DNA from: Aurantiacibacter odishensis
GTDB taxonomy: Bacteria; Pseudomonadota; Alphaproteobacteria; Sphingomonadales; Sphingomonadaceae
Assembly (NCBI RefSeq): GCF_003605195.1
Contig: NZ_QYOS01000019.1
Location: forward strand, 124,001-188,000
DNA length: 64,000 nucleotides
Direction: 5' to 3'
How positions within the stretch are numbered: the first letter of the stretch is position 1; each line of letters begins with the position of its first letter. The position numbers and the translations under genes were made by a program. The notes under the pieces are model-generated. The model worked only from the letters and a program-made list of their open reading frames with translations. It did not search any database and was not told where the DNA came from. Below, piece after piece: positions 7,414-16,366 of this stretch.

Positions 7414-9134
7414 GGTTCTCCCACCAGCACCACGCCTTCGCGGCGCGGATCGTAACCGCCGTCGACCTCCCCATTGCGGATCAGCACCGCGTGAACGCCG
7501 GAGTCCTCGCCCTGGCCGGGCTGTAGGTCGAAACCACGCTCGGCAAGGCCCTCGACGATCGCCGGATCGAACCGGCTTACCTCGCCCCCAATGCGGTTGC
7601 CGCGCGCGACGAGGTTCGGCTGTGCGAGGGCATCCTGCACAGAAAGCCCCCAGTCGACTGCCGCGACAAGCGTCTTGCCGACGTAAGCGGGAATGGAATT
7701 GCCTCCGGCAGATCCGATCGCTCCGGCAAACTGGCCATCGGCATCGAGCAGGATCAGCGGCACCATCGAGGAACGGGGGCGCTTGCCGGGTGCCACGGCA
7801 TTGGGTGCCTCGTCGCCATTCGGCTGCAGCGGGTTGAAAGAGAAGTCGGTCAGCTGATTGTTGAGGAAGAAACCGTCGACCATTCGGCCAGTGCCGAAAA
7901 TGGATTCGACCGTGGTGGTGATCGAGAGGACATTGCCGTGCCGGTCGCGCACGATGAAATGTGAAGTTCCGGCGGGTTCGTGCGTCAGGTCTTCCATAGC
8001 GAGTTTCGCACCTGCGGGCTGTCCCGGCTCCACGTTTTCCGCCGCCACCGGGCCGATCAGCGAGGCGCGCGAGTCGAGGTAAGCCGGATCGAGCAGGCCC
8101 TCGACAGGCACGTCGACGAAATCGCCGTCGCCGAAATAGGCATCGCGGTCAGCATACATCAGGCGGCTCGCTTCGGCGAAGAGATACCAGGCCTGCGGAT
8201 CGTCCGGACCACGCTCTGCGATATCGGTGCGTTCCAGCAGGGCGAGCAGTTCGAGCATCGCGGCCCCGCTCGACGGTGGCGGCGGAGCGCAGACACGGTA
8301 TTCGCGCCACGCATTGCAGACGGGTTCGCGCCTGATCGGACGGTAAGTGGCGAGGTCCGCCATCGTCATCGCGCCGCCCCGCGGCGCGGCGCGCGTGCGC
8401 TGGACGATCTCGGCAGCCGTGCTGCCCTCGTAAAGTGCGGAGATGCCGTTGGCGGCCAGTCGCCTGAGGAAGTCGGCATATTCTGGGTTTTCCAGCCGGT
8501 CCCCCGCGCCCTTGCGCGTGCCATCGGGCGCGGCGAAGTAGGCGGCAGCATCGGGCTGCGCGAGTTGCGGGAAATCGATGCCGAGGAACCGCCCGAGACG
8601 CGGGCTGATGGCGAAGCCATCCTCCGCCGTAGCGATCGCAGCATCGAACAACCCGCTCCAGGGAAGCGCGCCATGCTCCTCGTGAAGCATTGCCAGCGCC
8701 GCCACCGCGCCGGGAACGCCCGTCGCCCGTCCGCTGACCACGGCTTCGCGATAGCCCAGCGGCTCGCCCTCGGCGTCGAGGAACATCGTGCGGCTGCCCT
8801 GCGCCGGAGCCGTCTCGCGCCCGTCGTAGATGATCACGCTGTCGCTGGAAGCATCGTAGTAGTTGAGGAAGGCGCCGCCGCCCATGCCGGAGCTTTGCGG
8901 CTCCACCAGCGAGAGCATGGCCTGCACCGCCAGCGCCGCGTCGGCCGCACTACCACCGCGTTCCAGCACGTCCATGCCCGCCTGCGCTGCCAGCGGATTG
9001 GCCGCGATCACGAACGGAGCGATCTCCTGCTGCGCGAAGGGTGCCGAGGCCGGCGTTTCGACCGTGGCGGGAACAGGGGCGCAGGAGGCGAGAGTCAGCG
9101 CGGCGAGAGCGGCGCACATACGTGTAAGGACCAT
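7410..9134 (-). CDS. ggt: Gamma-glutamyltransferase, lipoprotein type
   Basis: The 574-residue proenzyme cleaves gamma-glutamyl bonds such as those of glutathione in the periplasm. The N-terminus of the chosen start (MVLTRMCAALAALTLASC) is a lipoprotein signal ending in LASC. The family's processing site is visible: Thr390 in GTSHF begins the small subunit and acts as nucleophile after self-cleavage. GSAGGNSIP near the C-terminal third is the conserved glycine-rich oxyanion region. Starts further upstream exist in frame (9161, 9152, TTG 9170), but the signal peptide favours 9134. It converges on pyrD with overlapping stops. Confidence 0.94.
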   Translation of the reverse strand: MVLTRMCAALAALTLASCAPVPATVETPASAPFAQQEIAPFVIAANPLAAQAGMDVLERGGSAADAALAVQAMLSLVEPQSSGMGGGAFLNYYDASSDSVIIYDGRETAPAQGSRTMFLDAEGEPLGYREAVVSGRATGVPGAVAALAMLHEEHGALPWSGLFDAAIATAEDGFAISPRLGRFLGIDFPQLAQPDAAAYFAAPDGTRKGAGDRLENPEYADFLRRLAANGISALYEGSTAAEIVQRTRAAPRGGAMTMADLATYRPIRREPVCNAWREYRVCAPPPPSSGAAMLELLALLERTDIAERGPDDPQAWYLFAEASRLMYADRDAYFGDGDFVDVPVEGLLDPAYLDSRASLIGPVAAENVEPGQPAGAKLAMEDLTHEPAGTSHFIVRDRHGNVLSITTTVESIFGTGRMVDGFFLNNQLTDFSFNPLQPNGDEAPNAVAPGKRPRSSMVPLILLDADGQFAGAIGSAGGNSIPAYVGKTLVAAVDWGLSVQDALAQPNLVARGNRIGGEVSRFDPAIVEGLAERGFDLQPGQGEDSGVHAVLIRNGEVDGGYDPRREGVVLVGEP

Positions 9135-9274
9135 GGCGCAAGCCTTAGGCATCAAGCCCATCGCTGGCAATGAAGCAGGCTTGCCCCCCGCGCGCCTGCC
9201 GCCTAACTCCTGTTTTCAAGTCACTGTCCCGGCCAGAACACAAGCAAGGCAGGGCGCAAGGGAGAGCACCGCGC

Positions 9275-11071
9275 ATGCAACTCGCCGATATCGACAATGC
9301 CAGCAGCCTAGTCGCACTGTTCCTGCAGCGCGCCGACGAGCGCGGCGACAAGCCGTTCCTGACGGCGAAGAAGGACGGCGAGTGGGTCTCCATGTCCTAT
9401 GCCGAGGCGGCCGAGAAGGTCTGCCTGATGGCGGAAAACCTGCGTAAGCTGGGCCTTCGCGATGGCGACAGGGTGGTGATCGTTGCCGAGAACCGGCCCG
9501 AGTGGTGCATCGCCGACCTCGCGATCATGGCGGCAGGCTGCATCACCACGCCTGCCTACACCACGAATACGGAGCGCGATCACTGCCATATTCTTGACGA
9601 TTCAGGCGCAAGCGGCGTCGTGTTGGGCAATGCCAAGCTGGCAGGGCCGCTATTCCGTGCCATCATGAAAACGGGTCGTGGCAAGCAGGTGATCGCGATC
9701 GATCCCGTTTCCTCCTCGCAAAGCGGCAGTATCGAACTCACCAGCTGGGACACGATTGCCGAGGGAGACCCAGTGGCAGCGCGCAAGGCCGTCGACGCGC
9801 GCATCGCTGGCTTCAGGCGCGACGACATGGCCTGCATCATCTACACCAGCGGCACCAGCGGCGCACCGCGCGGGGTGATGCTGCACCACGGCGCGATCCT
9901 GCATAACGTCGCGGCTGCGGCTCATGTGATCGAGAACGACTTCGGCTGGGAAGAGGAACGCTTTCTGTCGTTCCTGCCTCTGAGCCACGCGTTCGAGCAC
10001 ACGGCCGGGTTCTACCTGCCGCTCGGTCTGGGCGCAGATATCTGGTTCTCCGAAGGGCTCGACAAGCTTTCCAGCAATCTCGAGGAAGCGAGGCCCACGA
10101 TCATGGTGGTCGTGCCGCGCCTGTTCGAAGTGCTGCGATCGAAGATGATGAAAGCGATCGAGAAGCAGGGCAAGCTTGCCCGCTTCCTGCTGGGACGCGC
10201 GCTGGTGTTGGGCGAAAAGCAGGTGAAAGGAACCACCGGCCTCATCAGCGCGGCGGACGATGCCCTGCTGTCTGCCACCCTGCGCCCCAAGATCAAGGAT
10301 CGCTTCGGCGGCCGGGTGAAGGCTCTCGTTTCCGGCGGTGCACCGCTTAACCCCGAAGTGGGCGGGTTCTTCCAGGCCATGGGTCTCACCATGCTGCAGG
10401 GCTATGGCCAGACCGAGAGCGCGCCGGTGATTGCGTGCAACTATCCCAGCGCCGGGATCAAGCTCGACACCGTCGGTCCGCCCCTGCGCGGCGTGGAAGT
10501 GAAGATCGCCGAGGACGGCGAGATCCTGGTGCGCGGCGAACTGGTGATGAAGGGCTATTGGCAGCGTCCCGACGACACCGAGAAGACACTGGAAGGCGGC
10601 TGGCTGCATACCGGGGACGTGGGCCACATCGACGACAAGGGCCGCATCAAGATCACCGACCGCAAGAAGGATATCATCGTCAACGACAAGGGCGACAATG
10701 TCGCGCCGCAGAAGCTGGAAGGGATGCTGACGCTGCAACCCGAGATCAGCCAGGCGATGGTCTCGGGCGACAAGCGGCCCTACATGGTCGCGCTGATCGT
10801 GCCCGATGCCGAGTGGGCCGTGGCTTGGGCGCGCGAGAATGGCGAGAAGTTCGACATGGCCGCGCTGCAGGAGCTGCCCGCCTTCCGCGCCGCCATCAAG
10901 GCCGCGATCGATCGCACGAACGAGGATCTCTCGGTAATCGAGAAAGTGCGTAAGTTCGTGCTGGCGGACGAGCCGTTCACGGTGGACAACAACATGATGA
11001 CGCCGACGATGAAGATCCGGCGGATGCAGATCCGCGAGAATTATCAGGATCGGCTCGACGCGCTCTATTGA
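9275..11071 (+). CDS. Long-chain fatty-acid--CoA ligase (AMP-forming)
   Basis: The 598-residue protein belongs to the ANL adenylating superfamily. It carries the ATP/phosphate loop IIYTSGTSGAPRGVML at about residue 188, the adenine motif YGQTESAPV, and the C-terminal hinge ITDRKKDIIVNDKGDNVAPQ. Length and the long lid region (KMMKAIEKQGKLARF) fit the long-chain acyl-CoA synthetases (FadD15-like) that activate fatty acids for lipid synthesis or degradation. ATG 9275 follows a GGGAG site; the frame is open further upstream but without a family-like N-terminus. It stands alone, divergent from ggt. Confidence 0.93.
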   Translation: MQLADIDNASSLVALFLQRADERGDKPFLTAKKDGEWVSMSYAEAAEKVCLMAENLRKLGLRDGDRVVIVAENRPEWCIADLAIMAAGCITTPAYTTNTERDHCHILDDSGASGVVLGNAKLAGPLFRAIMKTGRGKQVIAIDPVSSSQSGSIELTSWDTIAEGDPVAARKAVDARIAGFRRDDMACIIYTSGTSGAPRGVMLHHGAILHNVAAAAHVIENDFGWEEERFLSFLPLSHAFEHTAGFYLPLGLGADIWFSEGLDKLSSNLEEARPTIMVVVPRLFEVLRSKMMKAIEKQGKLARFLLGRALVLGEKQVKGTTGLISAADDALLSATLRPKIKDRFGGRVKALVSGGAPLNPEVGGFFQAMGLTMLQGYGQTESAPVIACNYPSAGIKLDTVGPPLRGVEVKIAEDGEILVRGELVMKGYWQRPDDTEKTLEGGWLHTGDVGHIDDKGRIKITDRKKDIIVNDKGDNVAPQKLEGMLTLQPEISQAMVSGDKRPYMVALIVPDAEWAVAWARENGEKFDMAALQELPAFRAAIKAAIDRTNEDLSVIEKVRKFVLADEPFTVDNNMMTPTMKIRRMQIRENYQDRLDALY

Positions 11072-11084
11072 GCCGCCGCGAGCG

Positions 11085-11615
11085 TCAGGCGGCTTCGGCC
11101 TCGATCTTTTCCGGATAGAAAGCCGGTTCCTTGCGCGACCATGCGGGCGCAGTGGCGGCTGCCTCGCTTAGCGATTGCAGCAGCATCCGGCGGCGCTCGG
11201 GGCGGATCTGGGGCAGTGCGGCCGCAGCGCAGAAGGCTGCGGGAAGGAAGGGCCGCACCGCAGCGCCAAGCAGGCGCTCGTAGAGGAAGCGGTAGGCGGA
11301 AAAGCTGTCGAGCCGTTCCATGGCAAGGTCCTGAGCCGATATGCGGAGCAAGGTGCCCATCAGGTTCTGGATGCCATCGAAAGTCTCGCCATCGGGGATC
11401 AGCGCCCGCAGGTGCTTCAGCTCGCGGTAGGCAAGGTACTGGCCGCGAATGGCGCGCTTGTCCTCGGGAGAGACGCTCCAGGTCTTGAAGGCATCGCCGC
11501 GTCCCAGCGCGATATCGAGCGCGCGTTCGATGAACTCCTGCTCGTATTCGGCAAAGCCTGCAAACTCGCGCATCTCGGCGATGGTGAGTGAGAACGTCTT
11601 CGATTCGTGACCCAT
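11085..11615 (-). CDS. Conserved hypothetical protein, 176 residues
   Basis: The start at 11615 (MGHESKTFSLTIAEMREF) has a GGGAAGG site 7 nt upstream; the frame extends further upstream as arginine-rich shadow sequence that I exclude. The protein is mostly helical and acidic, with no signal peptide or membrane segment beyond a short alanine-rich stretch near residue 135 (PAAFCAAAALP). I recognise no family. It ends 14 nt from the end of the convergent acyl-CoA ligase gene, so the two could share a terminator, though none is obvious. Confidence 0.75.
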   Translation of the reverse strand: MGHESKTFSLTIAEMREFAGFAEYEQEFIERALDIALGRGDAFKTWSVSPEDKRAIRGQYLAYRELKHLRALIPDGETFDGIQNLMGTLLRISAQDLAMERLDSFSAYRFLYERLLGAAVRPFLPAAFCAAAALPQIRPERRRMLLQSLSEAAATAPAWSRKEPAFYPEKIEAEAA

Positions 11616-11685
11616 GATCGGCCCTTCCCTTGCGGTGTCAGGGAAGGTGTGCGGCACTATGGTTAATTTGTCGTAAGCAGGCGCC

Positions 11686-11973
11686 TCAGCCCTGCACCAC
11701 GTCCGACCAGTCGGGGTGGCGTGCGGCCTGCGCCTTGAAGAACGGGCACAAGGGAATGATCCTGAACCCCTTGGCGCGCCCCTCCTCCACGACGCGCTGG
11801 GCCAAGGCCTTTCCGACACCCATGCCCCTCATGGAATCGGGTACGAAGGTATGGTCGACGATCACCAGCGAATCCGACGCGCGCGAGAATGTCAGTTCGG
11901 CCTCTTCGTCATGGCTATCGAGAGCAACGACGAAGCGTCCCTTGCTGCCGTTTTCCTCAAGCCGAATGTCCAC
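11686..11973 (-). CDS. Small GNAT-type acetyltransferase (YjdJ-like)
   Basis: The 95-residue protein fits the short GNAT branch (COG2388 type): a beta pair (GRFVVALDSHDEEAELTFS), then IVDHTFVPDSMRGMGVGKAL, where RGMGVGKAL is the acetyl-CoA pyrophosphate loop, then GFRIIPLCPFFKAQAARHPDW near the end. It starts with GTG at 11973, overlapping the thiG stop by 1 nt (TAGTG), so it is the last gene of the MerC-thiS-thiG operon. The substrate is unknown. Confidence 0.88.
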   Translation of the reverse strand: MDIRLEENGSKGRFVVALDSHDEEAELTFSRASDSLVIVDHTFVPDSMRGMGVGKALAQRVVEEGRAKGFRIIPLCPFFKAQAARHPDWSDVVQG

Positions 11974-12776
11974 TAGATCAATCCAGCGAGTGGCGAGCTT
12001 GGATCGGCATACTTGCGCCGCCCCATGCGGCCCGCGAGATAGGCCTCTCGCCCGGCTTCCACGGCCAGTTTCATGGCGCGGGCCATGCGGATGGGGTCCT
12101 TCGCCTCGGCAATAGCAGTGTTCATCAGCACGCCGTCGCAGCCAAGCTCCATGGCAACCGCAGCGTCCGATGCCGTCCCCACGCCTGCATCCACCAGCAC
12201 GGGCACTGTAGCACCTTCCACGATCAGGCGGATGGTCACCTGGTTCTGGATGCCCAGACCCGAGCCGATCGGCGCGCCCAGCGGCATGATCGCCACCGCG
12301 CCCGCTTCTTCCAGTTGCTGCGCCGCGATGGGATCGTCAGTGCAATAGACCATCGGCTTGAAGCCTTCCTTGGCCAGAACTTCGCAGGCGCGGATGGTTT
12401 CGACCATGTTGGGATAGAGCGTCTTCGCTTCGCCCAGCACCTCCAGCTTCACCAGGTCCCAGCCGCCCGCCTCGCGCGCCAGTCGCAGCGTGCGGATGGC
12501 ATCCTCTGCCGTAAAGCAACCCGCGGTGTTGGGCAGGTAGGTCACCTTCTTTGGATCGATGTGATCCATCAGCACGGGCTGGTTCGGATCGGAGATGTTC
12601 ACCCGGCGCACGGCCACGGTGACGATCTCGGCCCCGGCAGCCTCGACCGCGGCGGCGTTCTGGGCGAAGTCCTTGTACTTGCCCGTGCCCACGATCAGGC
12701 GCGAGGTGAAGCGGTGGCCGGCAACTTCCCAGCTGTCGTCCTGCGAGTCCGGCGAAATGGTCTGCATCTGCGTCAT
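11973..12776 (-). CDS. thiG: Thiazole synthase
   Basis: The 267-residue TIM-barrel enzyme makes the thiazole phosphate ring of thiamine from deoxyxylulose phosphate, dehydroglycine and ThiS thiocarboxylate. The Schiff-base lysine lies in DLVKLEVLG, and the phosphate-binding loops [18 protein letters not shown] and [14 protein letters not shown] are intact. I chose ATG 12776 (MTQMQTIS); an ATG three codons later would also serve. It follows thiS by 57 nt and overlaps the acetyltransferase gene by 1 nt. No TPP riboswitch is seen upstream. Confidence 0.96.
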   Translation of the reverse strand: MTQMQTISPDSQDDSWEVAGHRFTSRLIVGTGKYKDFAQNAAAVEAAGAEIVTVAVRRVNISDPNQPVLMDHIDPKKVTYLPNTAGCFTAEDAIRTLRLAREAGGWDLVKLEVLGEAKTLYPNMVETIRACEVLAKEGFKPMVYCTDDPIAAQQLEEAGAVAIMPLGAPIGSGLGIQNQVTIRLIVEGATVPVLVDAGVGTASDAAVAMELGCDGVLMNTAIAEAKDPIRMARAMKLAVEAGREAYLAGRMGRRKYADPSSPLAGLI

Positions 12777-12833
12777 GCGCGCGGCGGTATCGACCCGATG
12801 GCGCAGTGGCAAGGCCGATGCGGCGCGTTCCTT

Positions 12834-13043
12834 TCAGCCCCCGCCGACGAAGTGGACGATTTCCAGCTGGTCGCCATCTGACAGGGCGACATCCTCCAGC
12901 GTGGAACGCGGAGCTATTTCACCGTTGTGCTCCACGGCAACTTTCTCCGGCTTCAGGCCCAGCTCGCGCACCAGTGCAGCGATTGTGGCGGCTTCGGTCC
13001 GGCGGGATTCGCCATTGACGGTAATGGAAATGGGCTGGGTCAT
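12834..13043 (-). CDS. thiS: ThiS sulfur carrier
   Basis: This 69-residue beta-grasp protein ends in VHFVGGG; ThiS proteins carry a C-terminal GG whose last glycine becomes the thiocarboxylate that donates sulfur to thiazole. The start MTQPISITVNGE at 13043 is preferred over a codon four residues upstream. It lies directly upstream of thiG, its partner, and 22 nt downstream of the MerC-domain gene. ThiF is not in the window. The terminal GGG has one more glycine than the usual GG. Confidence 0.94.
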   Translation of the reverse strand: MTQPISITVNGESRRTEAATIAALVRELGLKPEKVAVEHNGEIAPRSTLEDVALSDGDQLEIVHFVGGG

Positions 13044-13065
13044 CACCAGCGGCACATAGGGCCTG

Positions 13066-13434
13066 TTAGGCGTGGCGCAAGTTGAGGATGTGGCCTGCGG
13101 CCACCAGTGTCACCCCGATCATCGTCAGCACCGCTTCCTCGAAACCATGGCCAACGGCCAGCGCGCCGCCCATGAAGGTGAGGCCCGTCATCGCCACGAC
13201 GAAGGGTTTCGCGCGTCGATGACGCACGGCACCCACACCGATGGCAACGCCGGCGATGATCGTCGCCAGCAACAGGCCCCAGCGATGGATATCGGGATCG
13301 AGCAGGAAAGCGCCGCCAAGCCCCATCCCGGCGACCAGCACGAGACCGAGCACGCAGTGCACGAGACACAGCGCGGAGAGCATAACGCCGACGCGGTCCA
13401 ACCGGCCGCGAATCCAGGGGGTGATCGAACCCAT
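13066..13434 (-). CDS. MerC-domain membrane protein
   Basis: The 122-residue protein has four hydrophobic segments and the MerC hallmark CLVHC in the first one (GVMLSALCLVHCVLGLVLV). MerC proteins carry mercury across the membrane in mer operons, but in many alphaproteobacteria stand-alone MerC-domain proteins are linked to zinc or other metals. No mer genes are present here. Two starts are possible, 13434 (MGSITPWIRG) and 13458; the first leaves a Zur-like inverted repeat wholly upstream. It heads the thiS-thiG-acetyltransferase operon. Confidence 0.82.
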   Translation of the reverse strand: MGSITPWIRGRLDRVGVMLSALCLVHCVLGLVLVAGMGLGGAFLLDPDIHRWGLLLATIIAGVAIGVGAVRHRRAKPFVVAMTGLTFMGGALAVGHGFEEAVLTMIGVTLVAAGHILNLRHA

Positions 13435-13447
13435 GCGCCCACATCTA

Positions 13448-13462
13448 TGTAACGTCATAACA
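13448..13462 (-). promoter_or_regulatory. Zur-like inverted repeat before the MerC gene
   Basis: Leftward the site reads TGTTATGACGTTACA, an imperfect inverted repeat (10 of 15 positions symmetric) with the TGTTAT...ATAACA flavour of Zur and Fur boxes. It ends 13 nt before the preferred MerC start codon. Assignment to Zur is inference. Confidence 0.4.
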
Positions 13463-13573
13463 TTGCGCAAGGGCCATATGCCATTTCCGGGGTCGTGACT
13501 GGCCGCCTGTGGGATACCTGCACTAAGGTGGGTGCTTGCGAATCCCGCCCTAAAGTTGCAAATCGCCTGCACC

Positions 13574-14626
13574 ATGGTCGCCGCAACCCTCTCCGAGACC
13601 CCCTCCGCCGCTGGCGCGCCCCGTCCGCTTGCCGTCGCCCGCTGGCTGTTCGCAGTCGCTGCGCTGGTGCTGGTCATGGTCGCCGTGGGAGGTATCACTC
13701 GGCTGACCGAAAGCGGCCTGTCGATCACCCACTGGAGCCCTGTCAGCGGCACGCTGCCCCCTCTCAGCGAGGCAGACTGGCAGACAGAGTTCGATCTCTA
13801 CAAGCAGACAGGCGAATACCGGAACGTCACCGGCCCTGCCGGAATGGACCTCGCGGCGTTCAAGTTCATCTTTTTCTGGGAGTGGTTCCACCGCCTGCTG
13901 GGCCGCGTGATCGGCCTGGCCTTTGCCGTGCCGCTGGCGTGGTTCTGGCTGCGGGGCGCCATTCCCGCTGGATACAAGCCACGCCTCCTCGCGCTGCTGG
14001 CGCTGGGCGGGCTGCAGGGGGCGTTCGGCTGGTTCATGGTCCGCTCCGGTCTCGGCGCGGAAATGACGGACGTTTCGCACTTCTGGCTTTCGATACACCT
14101 GCTGACCGCGTTCTTTACGCTGGGTGGCCTTGTGTGGACGGCGCTCGATCTGCGCCAGCTCGATGCAAGCGGACACGGGAAGCCAGCGCGATTTACCGGA
14201 CTTACCTTTTTCGTGGCGGTGATCCTGTTTCTGCAATTGCTTCTCGGCGCCTGGGTCGCGGGACTGAACGCAGGGCTTGCTTCCAACACCTGGCCGCTGA
14301 TGAACGGACGGCTCGTTCCGGAGACGAACTGGTCGCAAGGCGTCTGGTGGACTTTCACCCACGATCCGTTCTGGCTGCACTTCCTCCACCGCTGGTGGGC
14401 ATGGGTCGCCGTGGCGGCGCTGATCGTGATGGCGCGCAAGGTGAAACCGCTTGATCGGCGGGCCTCGATTGCCATTCACTCGGCATTCGGCATTCAGATC
14501 CTGCTTGGCATCGCGACGGTGATGACAGGTGTCGAGCTCTGGCTTGCCGTAGCGCACCAGGTGGTGGGCGCCCTGCTGGTCGGCGCATTCGCCTGGGGCG
14601 CACACGCGCTGGGCAGGCGCACCTGA
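13574..14626 (+). CDS. ctaA: Heme A synthase (COX15/CtaA)
   Basis: The 350-residue membrane protein converts heme O to heme A for cytochrome c oxidase. About eight hydrophobic helices are visible. Conserved histidines that bind heme or substrate occur in THWSPV, FWEWFHRLLG, LSIHLL, FLHRWW and AHQVVG, and the TRLTESGLSITHW motif is characteristic of the alphaproteobacterial/mitochondrial (COX15) branch. ATG 13574 (MVAATLSE) gives the expected short leader. The stop overlaps the cutA start (TGATG). Confidence 0.95.
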   Translation: MVAATLSETPSAAGAPRPLAVARWLFAVAALVLVMVAVGGITRLTESGLSITHWSPVSGTLPPLSEADWQTEFDLYKQTGEYRNVTGPAGMDLAAFKFIFFWEWFHRLLGRVIGLAFAVPLAWFWLRGAIPAGYKPRLLALLALGGLQGAFGWFMVRSGLGAEMTDVSHFWLSIHLLTAFFTLGGLVWTALDLRQLDASGHGKPARFTGLTFFVAVILFLQLLLGAWVAGLNAGLASNTWPLMNGRLVPETNWSQGVWWTFTHDPFWLHFLHRWWAWVAVAALIVMARKVKPLDRRASIAIHSAFGIQILLGIATVMTGVELWLAVAHQVVGALLVGAFAWGAHALGRRT

Positions 14627-14967
14627 TGGCGGACGAGGCCAGCGAGGCGGCCTTGATCTGGAGCCCGTTCGGCTCTGTCCAAGAGGCTCGCGAAGTGGCT
14701 GATGTGCTGCTGCAGGAAAACCTCGTAGCCTGCGCAAATTTTCTTCCGCAAATGACTTCGGTCTTTCGCTATGAGGGACAGGTGCAATCGGCGAACGAGG
14801 TCGGAGTGCTGTTCAAGACGCATGGCAGACTGCTCGATACGGCTACAACGCGACTGGCCGAACTGCACCCCTACAACACGCCCGCGATCTGCGGCTGGAT
14901 GGCTGACAGCGCGCCGCCAGCCACGCGCGATTGGATCGCTGGCTTGCTGGGCGGGAACCGATCATGA
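14626..14967 (+). CDS. cutA: CutA divalent-cation tolerance protein
   Basis: The 113-residue protein has the CutA fold pattern: an early SVQEAREVADVLLQENLVACANFLP, a middle FRYEGQVQSANEVGVLFKT, and the HPYNTPAICGW motif of the trimer interface. CutA forms ferredoxin-like trimers and was first tied to copper tolerance, though its exact role is unsettled. The start overlaps the ctaA stop by 1 nt and its own stop overlaps the next gene by 4 nt, so three genes are coupled. Confidence 0.94.
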   Translation: MADEASEAALIWSPFGSVQEAREVADVLLQENLVACANFLPQMTSVFRYEGQVQSANEVGVLFKTHGRLLDTATTRLAELHPYNTPAICGWMADSAPPATRDWIAGLLGGNRS

Positions 14968-15701
14968 CTGCTAGTCCCGATAGAAGGGGCGCTTTGGTGC
15001 TGGGCCTGGCGGGGGCAGTCGCAACTACCTTTGTCAGCACGCCCGCCGTCGCCCTGCCAGTCGAACGCCTCATCGATCCGCCGGAAGGGCCGATGCGCTA
15101 TACCCGCAGCGTGACGCGCGATCTGATCGACGGCACGCCATTCACGGTGACGCGGCATTTCCGGATCGTGTTCCAGCCGTTCGCCGAAGGGTTCATGCTG
15201 CACGGAGAGCAACAGGACGTGCGCGTTGACGGGCCGGAAGTTCTCGCACCGTTTGCAGAACTGGAGCGGGCGCGCGACGAGAGCGGACTGTTCCCGATCG
15301 CGCTCAATGCCTTCGGTCAAATTCTTTCGTCGCAGATCGCCGCGCCTGCCGGTCCGCATCTGCGGCAGGCCGTCGACGAAGCGGTTGCGGAAATCGCTTC
15401 CCATCCCATTGGCGAGGATGAGCACCAGCAGGTCGCGCAATTCCTGCGTGCCCTCCAGCAGGTGGGCAATCGCGTAACCGCGCACTTGCCGCTGGACCTG
15501 TTCGCGCCTTCCTCGCAATCACGCCACGAAGAGCGCGACATCGTCTTGCCGGGCGGCGTGGAGGGGAAGGTCGAAAGCGTGTTCGAAGCCGAGCGCGACG
15601 AGCGCACCGGGCTGATGCGCGAGGCAAGCCGATCGGTAATGACGCGGGTCGCGCAGACCTCCCGCGGCACTCGCGAACGCTGGAGCCTATCCGGCTTCTG
15701 A
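14964..15701 (+). CDS. Secreted protein of unknown function
   Basis: The 245-residue protein starts MTASPDRRGALVLGLAGAVA with a signal peptide probably cleaved near TPAVALP (residues 30-36). The mature part has no membrane segment and is a mix of strands (RYTRSVTRDLIDGTPFTVTR) and helices. I recognise no family. The ATG overlaps the cutA stop (ATGA), so it belongs to the ctaA-cutA operon; a role at the cytochrome oxidase or metal-handling side is possible but only by position. Confidence 0.8.
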   Translation: MTASPDRRGALVLGLAGAVATTFVSTPAVALPVERLIDPPEGPMRYTRSVTRDLIDGTPFTVTRHFRIVFQPFAEGFMLHGEQQDVRVDGPEVLAPFAELERARDESGLFPIALNAFGQILSSQIAAPAGPHLRQAVDEAVAEIASHPIGEDEHQQVAQFLRALQQVGNRVTAHLPLDLFAPSSQSRHEERDIVLPGGVEGKVESVFEAERDERTGLMREASRSVMTRVAQTSRGTRERWSLSGF

Positions 15702-15886
15702 AATCGGGCCGAAGATTGACGCAAATCCAAGGCGGTATTATTTTACCTCTCCGCTATCGCCCGGATTTGCTTGACTTGCGGCACCTGAGGCGACAAATGC
15801 GCGCCTTCGCTGGCCCGCCAGCAAGGTGATTCTCCACCGCGATCGGGACAGCGGCGAATTTTCGCACTGATTTGAGGAATTCAGCC

Positions 15887-16366
15887 ATGAAGGCTCTGAC
15901 GAAGACCACCCGGTCGATCAAGCCGGCCGAGGTCGAAAAGAAGTGGCACATCATCGACGCCGAAGGTCTCGTCGTCGGGCGCCTGGCTTCGATCATCGCC
16001 AATATCCTGCGCGGCAAGCACAAGCCGAGCTTCACCCCGCACGTCGATTGCGGCGACCACGTCGTCGTCATCAACGCCGACAAGGTGAAGTTCACCAGCA
16101 ACAAGGCTGCCAAGAAGGTCTACTACAAGCACACCGGCTATGCCGGCGGCCTGAAGGAAACCACTGCCGAGAAAATCCTCGACGGTCGTTATCCCGAGCG
16201 CGTGCTGGAGAAGGCCGTGGAGCGCATGATCCCCACGGGTCCGCTGGGCCGTGCCCAGATGAAGGCGCTGCACCTCTACAACGGCACCGAGCACCCGCAT
16301 GACGGCCAGAAGCCCGAAGTGCTCGACGTTGCCTCGATGAACCGCAAGAACAAGGTGTCCGCATAA
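15887..16366 (+). CDS. rplM: 50S ribosomal protein L13
   Basis: The 159-residue protein is a clear L13: [19 protein letters not shown] near the start, then [17 protein letters not shown], then the [14 protein letters not shown] and [12 protein letters not shown] blocks. It binds 23S rRNA early in assembly. A GAGGA site stands 8 nt before ATG 15887. The stop overlaps the rpsI start (TAATG), the usual rplM-rpsI pair. About 185 nt separate it from the gene upstream; no clear consensus promoter or leader structure stands out there. Confidence 0.98.
   Translation: MKALTKTTRSIKPAEVEKKWHIIDAEGLVVGRLASIIANILRGKHKPSFTPHVDCGDHVVVINADKVKFTSNKAAKKVYYKHTGYAGGLKETTAEKILDGRYPERVLEKAVERMIPTGPLGRAQMKALHLYNGTEHPHDGQKPEVLDVASMNRKNKVSA

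Noticed and set aside
12781-13573. TPP riboswitch before thiS-thiG
   Set aside because: I found no THI-box core (CUGAGA and ACCCG...GGAU) in the leader or in the gap upstream of the MerC gene.
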